Shown: positions 1 through 7,149 of the stretch, in pieces
Position numbering within the stretch: position 1 is the first letter of the stretch
How the letters are laid out: each line of letters starts with the position of its first letter
Source: Pseudomonadota bacterium
GTDB taxonomy: Bacteria > Pseudomonadota > Gammaproteobacteria > Steroidobacterales > Steroidobacteraceae
DNA length: 9,876 nucleotides
Reading direction: 5' to 3'
Assembly (NCBI GenBank): GCA_021792815.1
Contig: JAJYTX010000070.1
Location: forward strand, 1 to 9,876
Made by a program: the position numbers and the translations under genes
The notes under the pieces: model-generated
Databases searched by the model: none
The model's input: the letters and a program-made list of their open reading frames with translations, nothing else
Told to the model about the DNA's origin: nothing

Positions 1-614
1 ACCGATTTCCTCGGCAGAGTAGGGCGCCATACCCTTGCGTTCCCCGCGCCTGCGGGGATGAACCGCCGCATCATAGAAAATGGGAAGAAGGCGCGCCGCG
101 TTCCCCGCGCCTGCGGGGATGAACCGTGTTTTCCCGGCGTTTTGCGATACCCTAAAATGCGTTCCCCGCGCCTGCGGGGATGAACCGGTGTCGTGCTGAT
201 CCTGGTGCTGCTGCTCGGCGCGTTCCCCGCGCCTGCGGGGATGAACCGGAGATTGCCGTCAATACGGCAGGAACGGCGCCGCGTTCCCCGCGCCTGCGGG
301 GATGAACCGGAGCCCGCCATGATCGACCCCGACCTGATCTCGCGTTCCCCGCGCCTGCGGGGATGAACCGGCGAGGAGCGGGTAATGGGGCTGCGGGCCG
401 AAGCGTTCCCCGCGCCTGCGGGGATGAACCGGTGCCGGGGGCGCCGGTATCGGTCGGGTTCGGGCGTTCCCTGCGCCTGCGGGGATGAACCGCCGACGGC
501 GAGATTGGTGCCGAAACCGATTGTGCGTTCCCTGCGCCTGCGGGGATGAACCGCGCTGAGATCCACGGCGAACGACTGACGATTTGCGTTCCCCGCGCCT
601 GCGGGGATGAACCG
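1..614 (+). CRISPR. Type I-E CRISPR array, distal part (10 full repeats, 10 spacers)
   Basis: Full 29-bp repeats start at 37, 98, 159, 220, 281, 342, 403, 464, 525 and 586, an exact 61-bp period. Each begins GCGTTCCCC and ends GATGAACCG. Positions 1-4 (accg) are the end of a further repeat and 5-36 is a full 32-bp spacer, so the array continues to the left. All ten spacers are 32 bp and differ from one another. The repeat holds a 6-bp stem (CCCCGC/GCGGGG) around a GCCT loop and closely resembles the E. coli Cas6e-processed repeat, which is the basis for the I-E call. By analogy with E. coli, transcription runs on the plus strand and the leader lies to the left, so the right end is the oldest. 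Repeats 8 and 9 (464, 525) share a C-to-T change at repeat position 9, which leaves a G-U pair in the RNA stem. No cas gene is in the window. Confidence 0.98.
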
Positions 615-642
615 CGATTCCCAACGCTCAGATCGTGTCCCC
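615..642. other. 28-bp junction between last CRISPR repeat and fabI remnant
   Basis: These 28 bases follow the last repeat directly and end where recognisable FabI coding sequence begins on the minus strand. They are too short for a full 32-bp spacer and no further repeat follows. They may be what is left of a last spacer, or unrelated filler at a deletion or recombination junction. Confidence 0.5.
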
Positions 643-717
643 GGCCCAGGCCAGGCTGTGCTCGTTGGCAATGCCGACGACGAGGCCTTTGCGGCCGGTC
701 ATATCAAGCGATTCCAT
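628..717 (-). pseudogene. fabI: Truncated enoyl-ACP reductase (FabI) N-terminus
   Basis: A short minus-strand frame starts at ATG 715-717 with GGAG a suitable distance upstream and reads 29 codons to TGA at 628-630. Residues 10-24, KGLVVGIANEHSLAW, match the N-terminal nucleotide-binding loop of FabI-type enoyl-[acyl-carrier-protein] reductases, where the glycine-rich strand is followed by a Ser-(Ile/Leu)-Ala-(Trp/Tyr) segment. Intact FabI is about 250-270 residues long. Here homology stops after about residue 25 (near position 643), and the remaining four codons to the stop are unrelated. The full enzyme would reduce enoyl-ACP with NAD(P)H in fatty acid synthesis, and this stub cannot. It follows the oxidoreductase pseudogene, whose restored frame would end at 704 and overlap this start by 14 bp, so the three genes probably formed one operon. 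Confidence 0.75.
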
Positions 718-1917
718 GCTGCTCTCCAACTCCACCGCCCGTGCCGGCGATTACGGCAAGTTTGTTCACTTCGGTACGGCACGCGCACCACACGCAGTCG
801 CAGTCAAGGTGATCGCAACTCGGATCGCGCAGGGGCGGCGGTACAGTGCCTTGGCCACCGAAAACAGCAGCCGGCTCCCCACGGATGGCGCATAGAACCG
901 GCGCAGGACCAGGCCGGCGTCATTCGTGGCCAGACGCGCCACCGCGGTTCGCCGGCCGTGTGCGCCGAGCGTGTTGAACAGGAATCTGTTCACCAGCCCG
1001 GTCCGGATCTGCGGCAGCAACTCGCTCCGCCAGAGTGCGCCATAGTCGGTCCCTTCCAGGATACTGCGCGCCGACAGCAGGCCGAAGCGTACTGCGTAGC
1101 GCATGCCAAAACCGGCGAGTGCATCCTGGAAGCCTGCCTGCTCGCCGATGACCGGGTGTTCGCCCTGTACAGCGGTGCGGGGCAGTCAGAAATTCGCGAA
1201 GCCGCCGAACGGCTTCGGGTTGCACATGGCGAGACGCGCCCTCTCTGCGAAGAAGGCAACCGTGCGCCGCAGATATTCCGCCTGCTGCTTGAAGCCGGTG
1301 AACATGCAGCTTGCAACCGTACCGCGGCCACCATGGACCAGCAGGTAAGCGTAACCGAGTGGCGCCAGACTGTCGTCGAGCGCCAGGAAGTCGCCATCCG
1401 GCATATCGGTCTCGAACAGGTGGTCCACCGCAATGGCGTCCGCCTCGCGCGGCCCGCCTGCCAGCACCGCGGCCCCGACGACCCTATTCTCTCGGCTCGA
1501 CAGATTGATTGTGACACCTGCCGCGTGCGCCTGCTGTAGCAAGACGGAGTCGAGCGTGCCCGCCATACGACCGCGGCGTACCAGGTAATAAAGCGGGCGC
1601 GCGCTGCGGACGCGATGGGCGGCGCCGGTCGGGTCGAAGACGGTGCCCTCGCTCACCGCGACGTGGTCGAAGTCCGGCGTGATCCCCGCCTGCGCCAATT
1701 CCTCCAGCACGTCCCGCGCCGAACTCCAATTCTTCAGACCCTGGAAGTCGCCATGAAAGCGATGGCCGACTTCGGCGTGCCATTCGTGGACGACCACGCG
1801 CGGACCGTTCCGTGCCAGTGCGATCGCGCACATCAGTCTGGCAGGCCCCGCGCCGACGACGGTCACGGGCCGGTCGCGATCGAGACGAGCGGTGGTGCGA
1901 TCCGGCAGGCTGCTCAT
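704..1917 (-). pseudogene. NAD(P)/FAD-dependent oxidoreductase, interrupted by a stop and a frameshift
   Basis: The frame opens at ATG 1915-1917, 8 bp after the PHA synthase stop, and reads an FAD Rossmann fold (VTVVGAGPARLMCAIALARNG, followed by a conserved-looking RFHGDFQGLKNWS stretch). TGA at 1186-1188 stops it after GGFANF. The same frame then continues with LPRTAVQGEHPVIGEQAGFQ and a further ~110 plausible residues, so a CGA-to-TGA change is the simplest explanation. A second lesion is a 1-bp loss in the G run at 832-835. Restoring one base joins ...YRRP to L then RDPSCDHLDCDCVWCACR, which ends at TGA 704-706. The third glycine of the GxGxxG motif is also lost (GAGPAR). The overall layout resembles flavoprotein monooxygenases and geranylgeranyl-reductase-like oxidoreductases; the substrate is unknown. 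If the first stop is not read through, the product is a 243-residue N-terminal fragment unlikely to be active. Confidence 0.8.
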
Positions 1918-1925
1918 TGCGCCGG

Positions 1926-3680
1926 TTATCTTTCACGCACGTATTCACCCGGCGCATCGGCGAGCGGGGGATAGCCTCTCGCAGCGGCACCTATGCGCGG
2001 CGCCGGCTCGCCCGAGTGGCGATCCAGCCAGCCGAGCCAGCATGGCCACCACGTACCCTCATGCCGTTCCGCCGCCTGCTGCCAGGCATCTGGATCGACA
2101 TAGATCTCGTGCTCGCGATGCGTCGCGATCTGGTGGTGGCGATGCGGATGGCCGGGCGGGTTGACGATGCCAGCGTTGTGCCCGCCGTTCGACAGCACGA
2201 AGGTCACGTCGGCGTCGGTCAGCATCTGCACCTTGTACACCGACCGCCAAGGTGCGACGTGGTCGGTGATGGTGCTGACCGCGAACAGCGGCACCGCGAT
2301 GTCACGCAGCGAGATCGGCCGGCCATCGACGATGTAGCGGCTTTCCGCCAGATCATTGCCGAGGAACAGGCGGCGCAGATACTCGGAGTGCATGCGTGCC
2401 GGCATGCCGGCATGCGGGTCGCATCCGCGTTCCACGGCATCAGGTCGAACATCGGCGGCGGCTCGCCCATCAGATAGCCATGCACCTCGCCGACCAGATC
2501 AGGTCGTTCGAGCGCAGCAACTGGAACGCGCCGGCCATCTGCCGCGCGTCGAGATAGCCGCGCTCGGCCATCATGTTCTCGAGGAAGCGGACCTGATCGT
2601 CGTCGATGAACAGCGTCAACTCGCCGGCCCCGGTGAAATCCGTCTGGGCGGCGAACAACGTGATGCTGCGGAGCCGCGCGTCATGCTCGCGCGCCATCCC
2701 GGCCGCCGCGATCGCGAGCAGCGTGCCACCGATGCAGTATGCACCTGCCGCTCACGCACGATCGCGCCGATCGCATCCAGCGCGGCCATGACCCCAAGGC
2801 GGCGATAATCCTCCATGCCGAGATCCCGCTCGGCCTCGCTCGGGTTCTTCCAGGAGATCATGAACACCGTGTAGCCGCGCCCGACCAGGTAGCGGACTAG
2901 CGAGTTCTCCGGCGACAGATCGAGGATGTAGTATTTCATGATCCAGGCCGGCACGATCAGGATCGGCTCCGGATGCACGGCCTCGGTTGCTGGGCTGTAC
3001 TGGATCAGCTCGATCAGCCGGTTGCGGAACACGACCTTGCCGGGCGTGCCCGCGACGTCCTGCCCGACCCGGAACTTTTCCGCGCCCGCCGGTTCCTTGC
3101 CGAAGGCCAGGCGCTGCCAGTCCTCGATGAGATGCAGCGCACCGCGCAGGAAGTTGAAGCCGCCGTCGCGCGCCGTGCGCTCGATCACTTCGGGGTTCGT
3201 CCACGGCGTGTTGGTCGGCGAGAACATGTCAAGCACTTGTCGGCCGACAAAGGCGACGATGTCCCCCTGGTGGCGCGAGACGCCAGGAACATCGATGGTC
3301 GCCTCGTGCCACCAGTCCTCGCCGAGGAGAAACCCCTGCGCCAGCGTGCTGAACGGCCATTGCTGCCAGGCGCTTGCGGCAAACCGGCGATCCTGTGGCG
3401 CCGGCGTGACGCAGGCAGCGACCGACGGGTTGCGCCAAGCCTCGGCGCAGTAGGCGGCGAAACGTTGGGCGTTGCGGCCGGCCCAATGCAGCAATTCCGC
3501 CTGCTTGTCCGGCGACAGCAGCAAATGATCGAACCAGTCCGCGAACGCAAGCCGCAACCCGAGCGGCGACAGGCCGGCGGTCGCCCGGGCCAGGGCGGCG
3601 TGAAAGGGCTGATCGAATCCCTGCTCGCTGCCAGAAACCGGCCCTGCGGCCACGGCCGGAAGCTGCGGCGCCATGTCCAT
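1926..3680 (-). pseudogene. phaC: Poly(3-hydroxyalkanoate) synthase, broken by three lesions
   Basis: The start at 3680 (MDMAPQLPAV) lies 5 bp after the upstream stop with GAGG about 10 bases before it. Repaired, the protein is about 585 residues, normal for PHA synthase, which polymerises hydroxyacyl-CoA on granule surfaces. Recognisable parts are an N-terminal domain (QQWPFSTLAQGFLLGEDWW), the alpha/beta-hydrolase core (ILIVPAWIMKYYILDLSPEN), [13 protein letters not shown] with the nucleophile Cys, DHVAPW with the triad Asp, NGGHNAGIV with the triad His, and the C-terminal WWPCWLGWLDRHSG. Three lesions break the frame. A loss of about 10 bp at 2736-2738 removes the residues just before the nucleophile Cys of the lipase-like box. 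One base is missing near 2486/2487 ([14 protein letters not shown]). An 8-bp tandem duplication lies at 2397-2412. Translation from the natural start would run out of frame from 2737, so no active synthase is expected. Recent decay is likely because all segments remain conserved. Confidence 0.9.
2397..2412. repeat. 8-bp tandem duplication that shifts the phaC frame
   Basis: TGCCGGCA occurs twice in a row (2397-2404 and 2405-2412). Removing one copy restores the minus-strand reading NADATRMPARMHSEYLRR, typical of PHA synthases, so the extra copy is the cause of the frameshift. The unit is itself a perfect palindrome, which favours slippage during replication. Confidence 0.9.
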
Positions 3681-3685
3681 GTCGG

Positions 3686-4012
3686 CTAGGCCTCGAACCG
3701 GAGGGCGAAATGGTTGAACAGCGGCCCGAAGATCAGCGCGATGTACCAGCCATAGGCAAAGCTCTCGACCAGACCGAGCGCAAAGCTGCTCCAACTGAGC
3801 CAGGTGAATCCAGGAAACAGCAGCGGAAGCACGGTCTGATACCCCGCCTGCTGTCCCGGAAAGATCAGATAGTGTCCGACACAGAGGACGAAGCTGATCA
3901 CGAAAAACAGCCCGAGGCTCAGGCCAAGTGCGGCGACGGGCAGGCGGGGCGCGGTGCGCGCCCGGAGGCTGATGCGGGTGGCCACGGCGGTGCTGCGGAA
4001 TTCGTCAGCCAT
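3686..4012 (-). CDS. DUF5676-type small membrane protein
   Basis: This 108-residue protein starts MADEFRSTAV at ATG 4010-4012. The ATG overlaps the end of the upstream YHS gene by 8 bp (ATGGCTGA), which suggests translational coupling. It has two hydrophobic segments: roughly residues 26-50 (LGLSLGLFFVISFVLCVGHYLI), and roughly 62-100 with LFPGFTWLSWSSFALGLVES and YGWYIALIFGPLFNHF. The FTWLSW...GLVESFAYGWYIA pattern fits DUF5676 membrane proteins, which are often found next to copper or heavy-metal genes; their function is unknown. A longer in-frame start at 4243 is less likely because it would run through the YHS gene with an unnatural Arg-rich composition. The stop at 3686-3688 is 5 bp from the phaC start, so the gene belongs to the same leftward operon. 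Confidence 0.8.
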   Translation of the reverse strand: MADEFRSTAVATRISLRARTAPRLPVAALGLSLGLFFVISFVLCVGHYLIFPGQQAGYQTVLPLLFPGFTWLSWSSFALGLVESFAYGWYIALIFGPLFNHFALRFEA

Positions 4013-4361
4013 GGGCGTGCTGCTCCCCTGATGTCGCCGGCACGGACCCGTGCCTGACGTATTGCCCGGGGTTGGCCTCGAAGATGTTGCGATGTTCCGC
4101 GGAGCAGAAAAAGTAGGCCTGACCGCGATAAATCGATGACTTCGCCGAAGCCGGGTCCACCGCCATGCCGCACACCGGATCGATCGCCTTGCCCGTCTGG
4201 ACGCCCGGTTGGCCGCCACCCGGGGCCGGCGGCTGAAGGTCATCGCCGTGGTGCCCGTGGCCGTGGCCCATGACGTGCGACCCGCAGCCGCCGCGCATTA
4301 TCAGGAAGAAAAAGCCCGCAATCAGGCCGAACCACAGCAGACTCTGCAAACCGCTGCCCAT
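4005..4361 (-). CDS. Membrane-anchored YHS-domain protein
   Basis: This 118-residue protein has three parts. Residues 5-22 are a hydrophobic anchor (LQSLLWFGLIAGFFFLIM). Residues 23-39 are a Gly/Cys/His-rich stretch (RGGCGSHVMGHGHGHHG). A YHS domain at about 59-101 carries DPVCGMAVDP and YFFCSAEHRNIFEANPGQYV. YHS domains bind transition metals through such Cys residues and are common in copper transporters and as free-standing proteins. The last residues (GEQHAHG) are again His-rich. The start at 4361 has GGAG 11 bases upstream; an in-frame start at 4460 lies upstream of the promoter elements and is rejected. The gene is the first of the leftward operon and sits next to a copper ATPase whose own N-terminus carries a similar YHS domain. 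A role in metal delivery or buffering at the membrane is inferred. Confidence 0.85.
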   Translation of the reverse strand: MGSGLQSLLWFGLIAGFFFLIMRGGCGSHVMGHGHGHHGDDLQPPAPGGGQPGVQTGKAIDPVCGMAVDPASAKSSIYRGQAYFFCSAEHRNIFEANPGQYVRHGSVPATSGEQHAHG

Positions 4362-4408
4362 CGCTCGCTTTCTCCATGCCTTGGCGCTGCAAGCTTCGCG
4401 CGCCTCGA

Positions 4409-4425
4409 ATACTCTACCCAGTATA
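4409..4425 (-). promoter_or_regulatory. -10 box with overlapping palindrome (operator-like)
   Basis: On the minus strand TATACT (4420-4425) is a near-consensus -10 box, which would place the transcription start near 4412-4413, about 50 bases before the YHS start codon. A perfect inverted repeat, ATACT-N6-AGTAT (4409-4424), overlaps the -10 box and the predicted start. A repressor bound there would block initiation. The A/T-rich arms around a GGG-containing core are reminiscent of CsoR/RcnR-family operators, and a CsoR-like gene lies at 6890-7144, but the assignment is a guess. Confidence 0.55.
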
Positions 4426-4446
4426 GTGGCGGGGCGGTCAGCGACA

Positions 4447-4460
4447 TTGATCCACGTCAA
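4447..4460 (-). promoter_or_regulatory. FNR/FixK-type binding site
   Basis: TTGATCCACGTCAA has the TTGA-N6-TCAA form recognised by the FNR/FixK/Anr family of oxygen- and redox-responsive activators. It lies in the gap between the ATPase and YHS genes. Its centre is about 40.5-41.5 bp upstream of the start predicted from the -10 box at 4420-4425, the classical position for class II activation. No good -35 hexamer is present at the normal spacing, which also fits activator dependence. Induction under low oxygen of the YHS-DUF5676-phaC-oxidoreductase-fabI operon is inferred. Confidence 0.65.
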
Positions 4461-4484
4461 GCGGCTGCCATCGGCGGCGGGCGG

Positions 4485-6857
4485 CTAAAGCTGCACGCGA
4501 CGCAGGCGGAGCGCGTTGACGACCACCGAGACCGAACTCAGCGCCATCGCGGCCGCCGCGATCACCGGACTCAGGCGGATGCCGAAGGCCGGATAGAGCA
4601 CGCCCGCCGCAACCGGCACGCCGATTGCGTTGTAGATGAAAGCAAAGAACAGATTCTGACGGATGTTGCGCATCGTCGCACGGCTGAGGTGCCGGGCGCG
4701 CTCGATACCCTTGAGGTCGCCCTTCACCAGCGTCACGCCGGCACTCTGCATCGCAACCTCGGTGCCGGTGCCCATGGCGACGCCGATATCGGCCTCGGCC
4801 AATGCCGGCGCGTCGTTCACCCCGTCGCCGGCCATCGCGACCACGCGACCCTGCTGGCGCAGCCGCCGTACCACCGCATGCTTCTGGTCCGGGAGCACGT
4901 CCGCTTCGACCTCGCTGATCTTGAGCTGGCTTGCCACTGCCTCCGCGGTCTTGCGGTTGTCGCCGGTCAGCATGACGATGCGCACGCCGTCGGCGCGCAA
5001 CGCTTCGAGCGCGGACGGCGTGGTTTCCTTGATCGGGTCGGCGATCGCGATCACTCCGCCCGGCTTCCCATCCACGGCCACGAACAGTGCGGTCGCTCCG
5101 GTTGCGCGCAACGTGTCGGCCTCGGCGCCGAGCGGCCCAATGTCAACGCCCCCCCCTTGCATCAGGCGAAGGTTGCCCAGAGCGACGTCGCGTCCGCCGA
5201 TCCGGCCGCGCACGCCCTGTCCAGTGACCGAGGCGAAGTCCTGCGGGTCTTCCAGCACGAGCGCCCGCTCGCGCGCCGCTGCCACGATGGCCGCCGCCAG
5301 CGGATGCTCGCTCGATCGCTCCAGGCTCGCGGCCAGACGCAGCAGCTCGTCCTCGACGATCCCGCCCCCCGGCACGATGCGCGTGACCTGCGGCTTGCCA
5401 CGGGTGAGCGTGCCCGTCTTGTCGGCAACCAGCGTGTCCACCTTCTCCATCCGCTCGAGCGATTCCGCCGAGCGGATCAGCACGCCGACGGTCGCGCCCT
5501 TGCCGACGCCGACCTGGATCGACATCGGCGTCGCCAGGCCGAGCGCACAGGGGCAGGCGATGATCAGCACCGCGACCGCCGCCAGCAGGCCGTTGGCCAG
5601 CGCCGGCGCCGGTCCCCAGACCGCCCAGGTGGCAAACGCGATCAGCGCGGCCGCCACCACGGTCGGCACGAAATAGCCGGACACCGTGTCCGCCAGCCGC
5701 TGGATCGGCGCGCGGGAGCGCTGCGCCTCGGCCACCATGGCGACGATGCGCGCCAGCACCGTCTCCGCCCCTATTTTCTCCGCCCGCATGACCAGGGCGC
5801 CGGTGCCGTTCACCGTGCCGCCGATGAGCTTGGCGCCGGCCTCCTTGGCGACCGGCATGGACTCGCCCGTCACCATCGACTCATCGACGCTGCTGCGCCC
5901 TTCCAGAACCGTGCCGTCCACCGGCACGCCCTCGCCCGGGCGTACGCGCAGCCGGTCGCCCACCTGCACGCGATCGAGCGTGATCTGTTCATCGGTGCCG
6001 TCGTCGCGGATCCGGGAGGCGAGCTTGGGTGCGAGATTGAGCAGCGCGCGGATGGCGCCGCCGGTCTGCTCGCGGGCGCGCATCTCCAGCACCTGGCCGA
6101 GCAGCACCAGCGTGGTGATCACGCCCGCCGCCTCGAAATAGGTCGCGATCGTCCCGTCCGCGTCGCGGAAGCCGGCGGGAAAGATGTCGGGTACGAAGGC
6201 CGCGACCAGGCTGAACAAATAGGCGGTGCCGACGCCGAGCGCGATCAAGCTGAACATGTTCAGCTTGCGGCGCAGCACCGATTGCCAACCGCGCATGAAG
6301 AACAGGGAGCCGCCCCACAGCACCACCGGGCTGCTCAGGACGAACTGCACCCAGATCGACTGCCGGCCGGAGATGACAGCGTGAAGGTTGAGGCCCGGCA
6401 CGTATTCCGCCATCGCCAGGAGCGTAAGCGGCACGGTCAGGACGAGGCTGATCCAGAACCGCCGGGACATGTCGATCAACTCGCGACTGGGGGCGGCCTC
6501 GGCCGCTTGTGCCAAGGGCTCGAGCGTCATGCCGCAGATCGGACAGTTGCCCGGATGGTCCTGCCGCACTTCGGGGTGCATCGGGCAGGTCCAGACCGCG
6601 CCGGGCGGCGCGGCCGGCGTCGGCGCGACCGCAGCGGGCTTCAGGTACTTGGACGGGTCGGCGATGAACTTGGCGCGGCATCCGGCCGAGCAGAAATGAT
6701 AGGCCTGCCCAGCGTGCTCGTGATGATGTGGCGACCGCGCCGGATCGACGCTCATGCCGCAGACCGGATCGGTCACCATTGCCGTCACGGCCGTATGCGG
6801 CATGTGTGCATCGTCGTGGCAGTCAGCGTGCATCTGATCCTGGTTCGCCTGACTCAT
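4485..6857 (-). CDS. copA: Cu(+)-exporting P1B-type ATPase
   Basis: This intact 790-residue protein starts at ATG 6855-6857 with AGGA 8 bases upstream. A His-rich head and a YHS domain (about 28-72; DPVCGM, FCSAGC) are followed by a second metal-binding segment (90-113; [20 protein letters not shown]) in place of the usual CxxC MXX domains. The core has the actuator TGES (330-333), the transmembrane ion site CPC (435-437), the phosphorylated Asp479 in DKTGTLT, the HP pair (518-519), TGDN (631-634) and GDGVND (677-682). YN at 742-743 and MALSS at 771-775 complete the Cu(+)/Ag(+) (P1B-1) signature. It would drive cuprous or silver ions out of the cytoplasm using ATP. The architecture resembles SilP/CopA-like pumps of metal-resistance islands. 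It is transcribed away from the CsoR-like gene, and no terminator is evident after its stop at 4485-4487. Confidence 0.97.
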   Translation of the reverse strand: MSQANQDQMHADCHDDAHMPHTAVTAMVTDPVCGMSVDPARSPHHHEHAGQAYHFCSAGCRAKFIADPSKYLKPAAVAPTPAAPPGAVWTCPMHPEVRQDHPGNCPICGMTLEPLAQAAEAAPSRELIDMSRRFWISLVLTVPLTLLAMAEYVPGLNLHAVISGRQSIWVQFVLSSPVVLWGGSLFFMRGWQSVLRRKLNMFSLIALGVGTAYLFSLVAAFVPDIFPAGFRDADGTIATYFEAAGVITTLVLLGQVLEMRAREQTGGAIRALLNLAPKLASRIRDDGTDEQITLDRVQVGDRLRVRPGEGVPVDGTVLEGRSSVDESMVTGESMPVAKEAGAKLIGGTVNGTGALVMRAEKIGAETVLARIVAMVAEAQRSRAPIQRLADTVSGYFVPTVVAAALIAFATWAVWGPAPALANGLLAAVAVLIIACPCALGLATPMSIQVGVGKGATVGVLIRSAESLERMEKVDTLVADKTGTLTRGKPQVTRIVPGGGIVEDELLRLAASLERSSEHPLAAAIVAAARERALVLEDPQDFASVTGQGVRGRIGGRDVALGNLRLMQGGGVDIGPLGAEADTLRATGATALFVAVDGKPGGVIAIADPIKETTPSALEALRADGVRIVMLTGDNRKTAEAVASQLKISEVEADVLPDQKHAVVRRLRQQGRVVAMAGDGVNDAPALAEADIGVAMGTGTEVAMQSAGVTLVKGDLKGIERARHLSRATMRNIRQNLFFAFIYNAIGVPVAAGVLYPAFGIRLSPVIAAAAMALSSVSVVVNALRLRRVQL

Positions 6858-6889
6858 CTGGCTGTTCCTGCATGGCTGGCACCTGATAG
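6858..6889. other. Very short gap between divergent copA and csoR-like genes
   Basis: About 32 bp separate the ATPase start from the open part of the csoR-like frame. It holds the ATPase ribosome binding site and, on the plus strand, ATG GCT GGC ACC TGA TAG (6872-6889). I see no promoter pair or operator here, though two divergent genes would need them. A deletion in this gap is possible. Confidence 0.5.
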
Positions 6890-7144
6890 ACCGTCATCAC
6901 GAGGCTGCGCCGCATCGAGGGCCAGATCGGCGGCTTGCTGCGCATGGTCGAATACGACCGCTATTGCGTGGACGTGTTGACGCAGATCAACGCGGTCCGT
7001 GCCGCCCTGCACAAAGTTGAGGCTGAGATCCTGCGGGATCATGTGTCGCACTGCGCCGCCAACGCCTTCACCTCCGGCGACGCCATCGAGCAGCGGCAAA
7101 AGGTCGAGGAACTGGTCGAGACGATCGGCCGTATGACGAGGTAA
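6890..7144 (+). CDS. csoR: CsoR/RcnR-family metal-sensing repressor, 5' end damaged or with atypical start
   Basis: The open frame reads [19 protein letters not shown] followed by [20 protein letters not shown] and on to ETIGRMTR at TAA 7142-7144. RLRRIEGQ, the Cys in DRYC and the HVSHC pair match the CsoR family; the Cys-His-Cys set corresponds to the Cu(I) ligands of M. tuberculosis CsoR. The family represses metal-efflux genes until metal binds. The N-terminus is odd. The only upstream ATG in frame (6872) is followed after four codons by TGA TAG (6884-6889), and between 6890 and the conserved helix there is no ATG or GTG. CTG 6905 and TTG 6935 are the only alternatives, and TTG would delete part of helix 1. 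Either the gene has lost its 5' end or it uses an unusual start. It ends at the start of the next gene. Confidence 0.75.
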   Translation, partial: TVITRLRRIEGQIGGLLRMVEYDRYCVDVLTQINAVRAALHKVEAEILRDHVSHCAANAFTSGDAIEQRQKVEELVETIGRMTR

Positions 7145-7149
7145 TGGCG

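Noticed and set aside
188..219. Similarity of this spacer to the Leu/Val-rich signal sequence near 7190-7220
   Set aside because: Both are rich in CTG/GTG codons, but the bases do not match over the spacer length, so it is not self-targeting.
259..624. A minus-strand open frame through the CRISPR array
   Set aside because: It translates the repeats (periodic VHPRRRGER and SSPQAQGT units) and is not a gene.
607..1539. A 310-codon plus-strand frame opposite the oxidoreductase and fabI remnant
   Set aside because: It begins inside the last CRISPR repeat and shows no recognisable motif, while the minus strand shows clear flavoprotein homology.
4209..6980. A 923-codon open frame on the plus strand opposite the ATPase
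   Set aside because: It is His/Arg/Asp-rich, has no domain and mirrors the codon pattern of the well-supported ATPase on the other strand. It is a GC-driven antisense frame.
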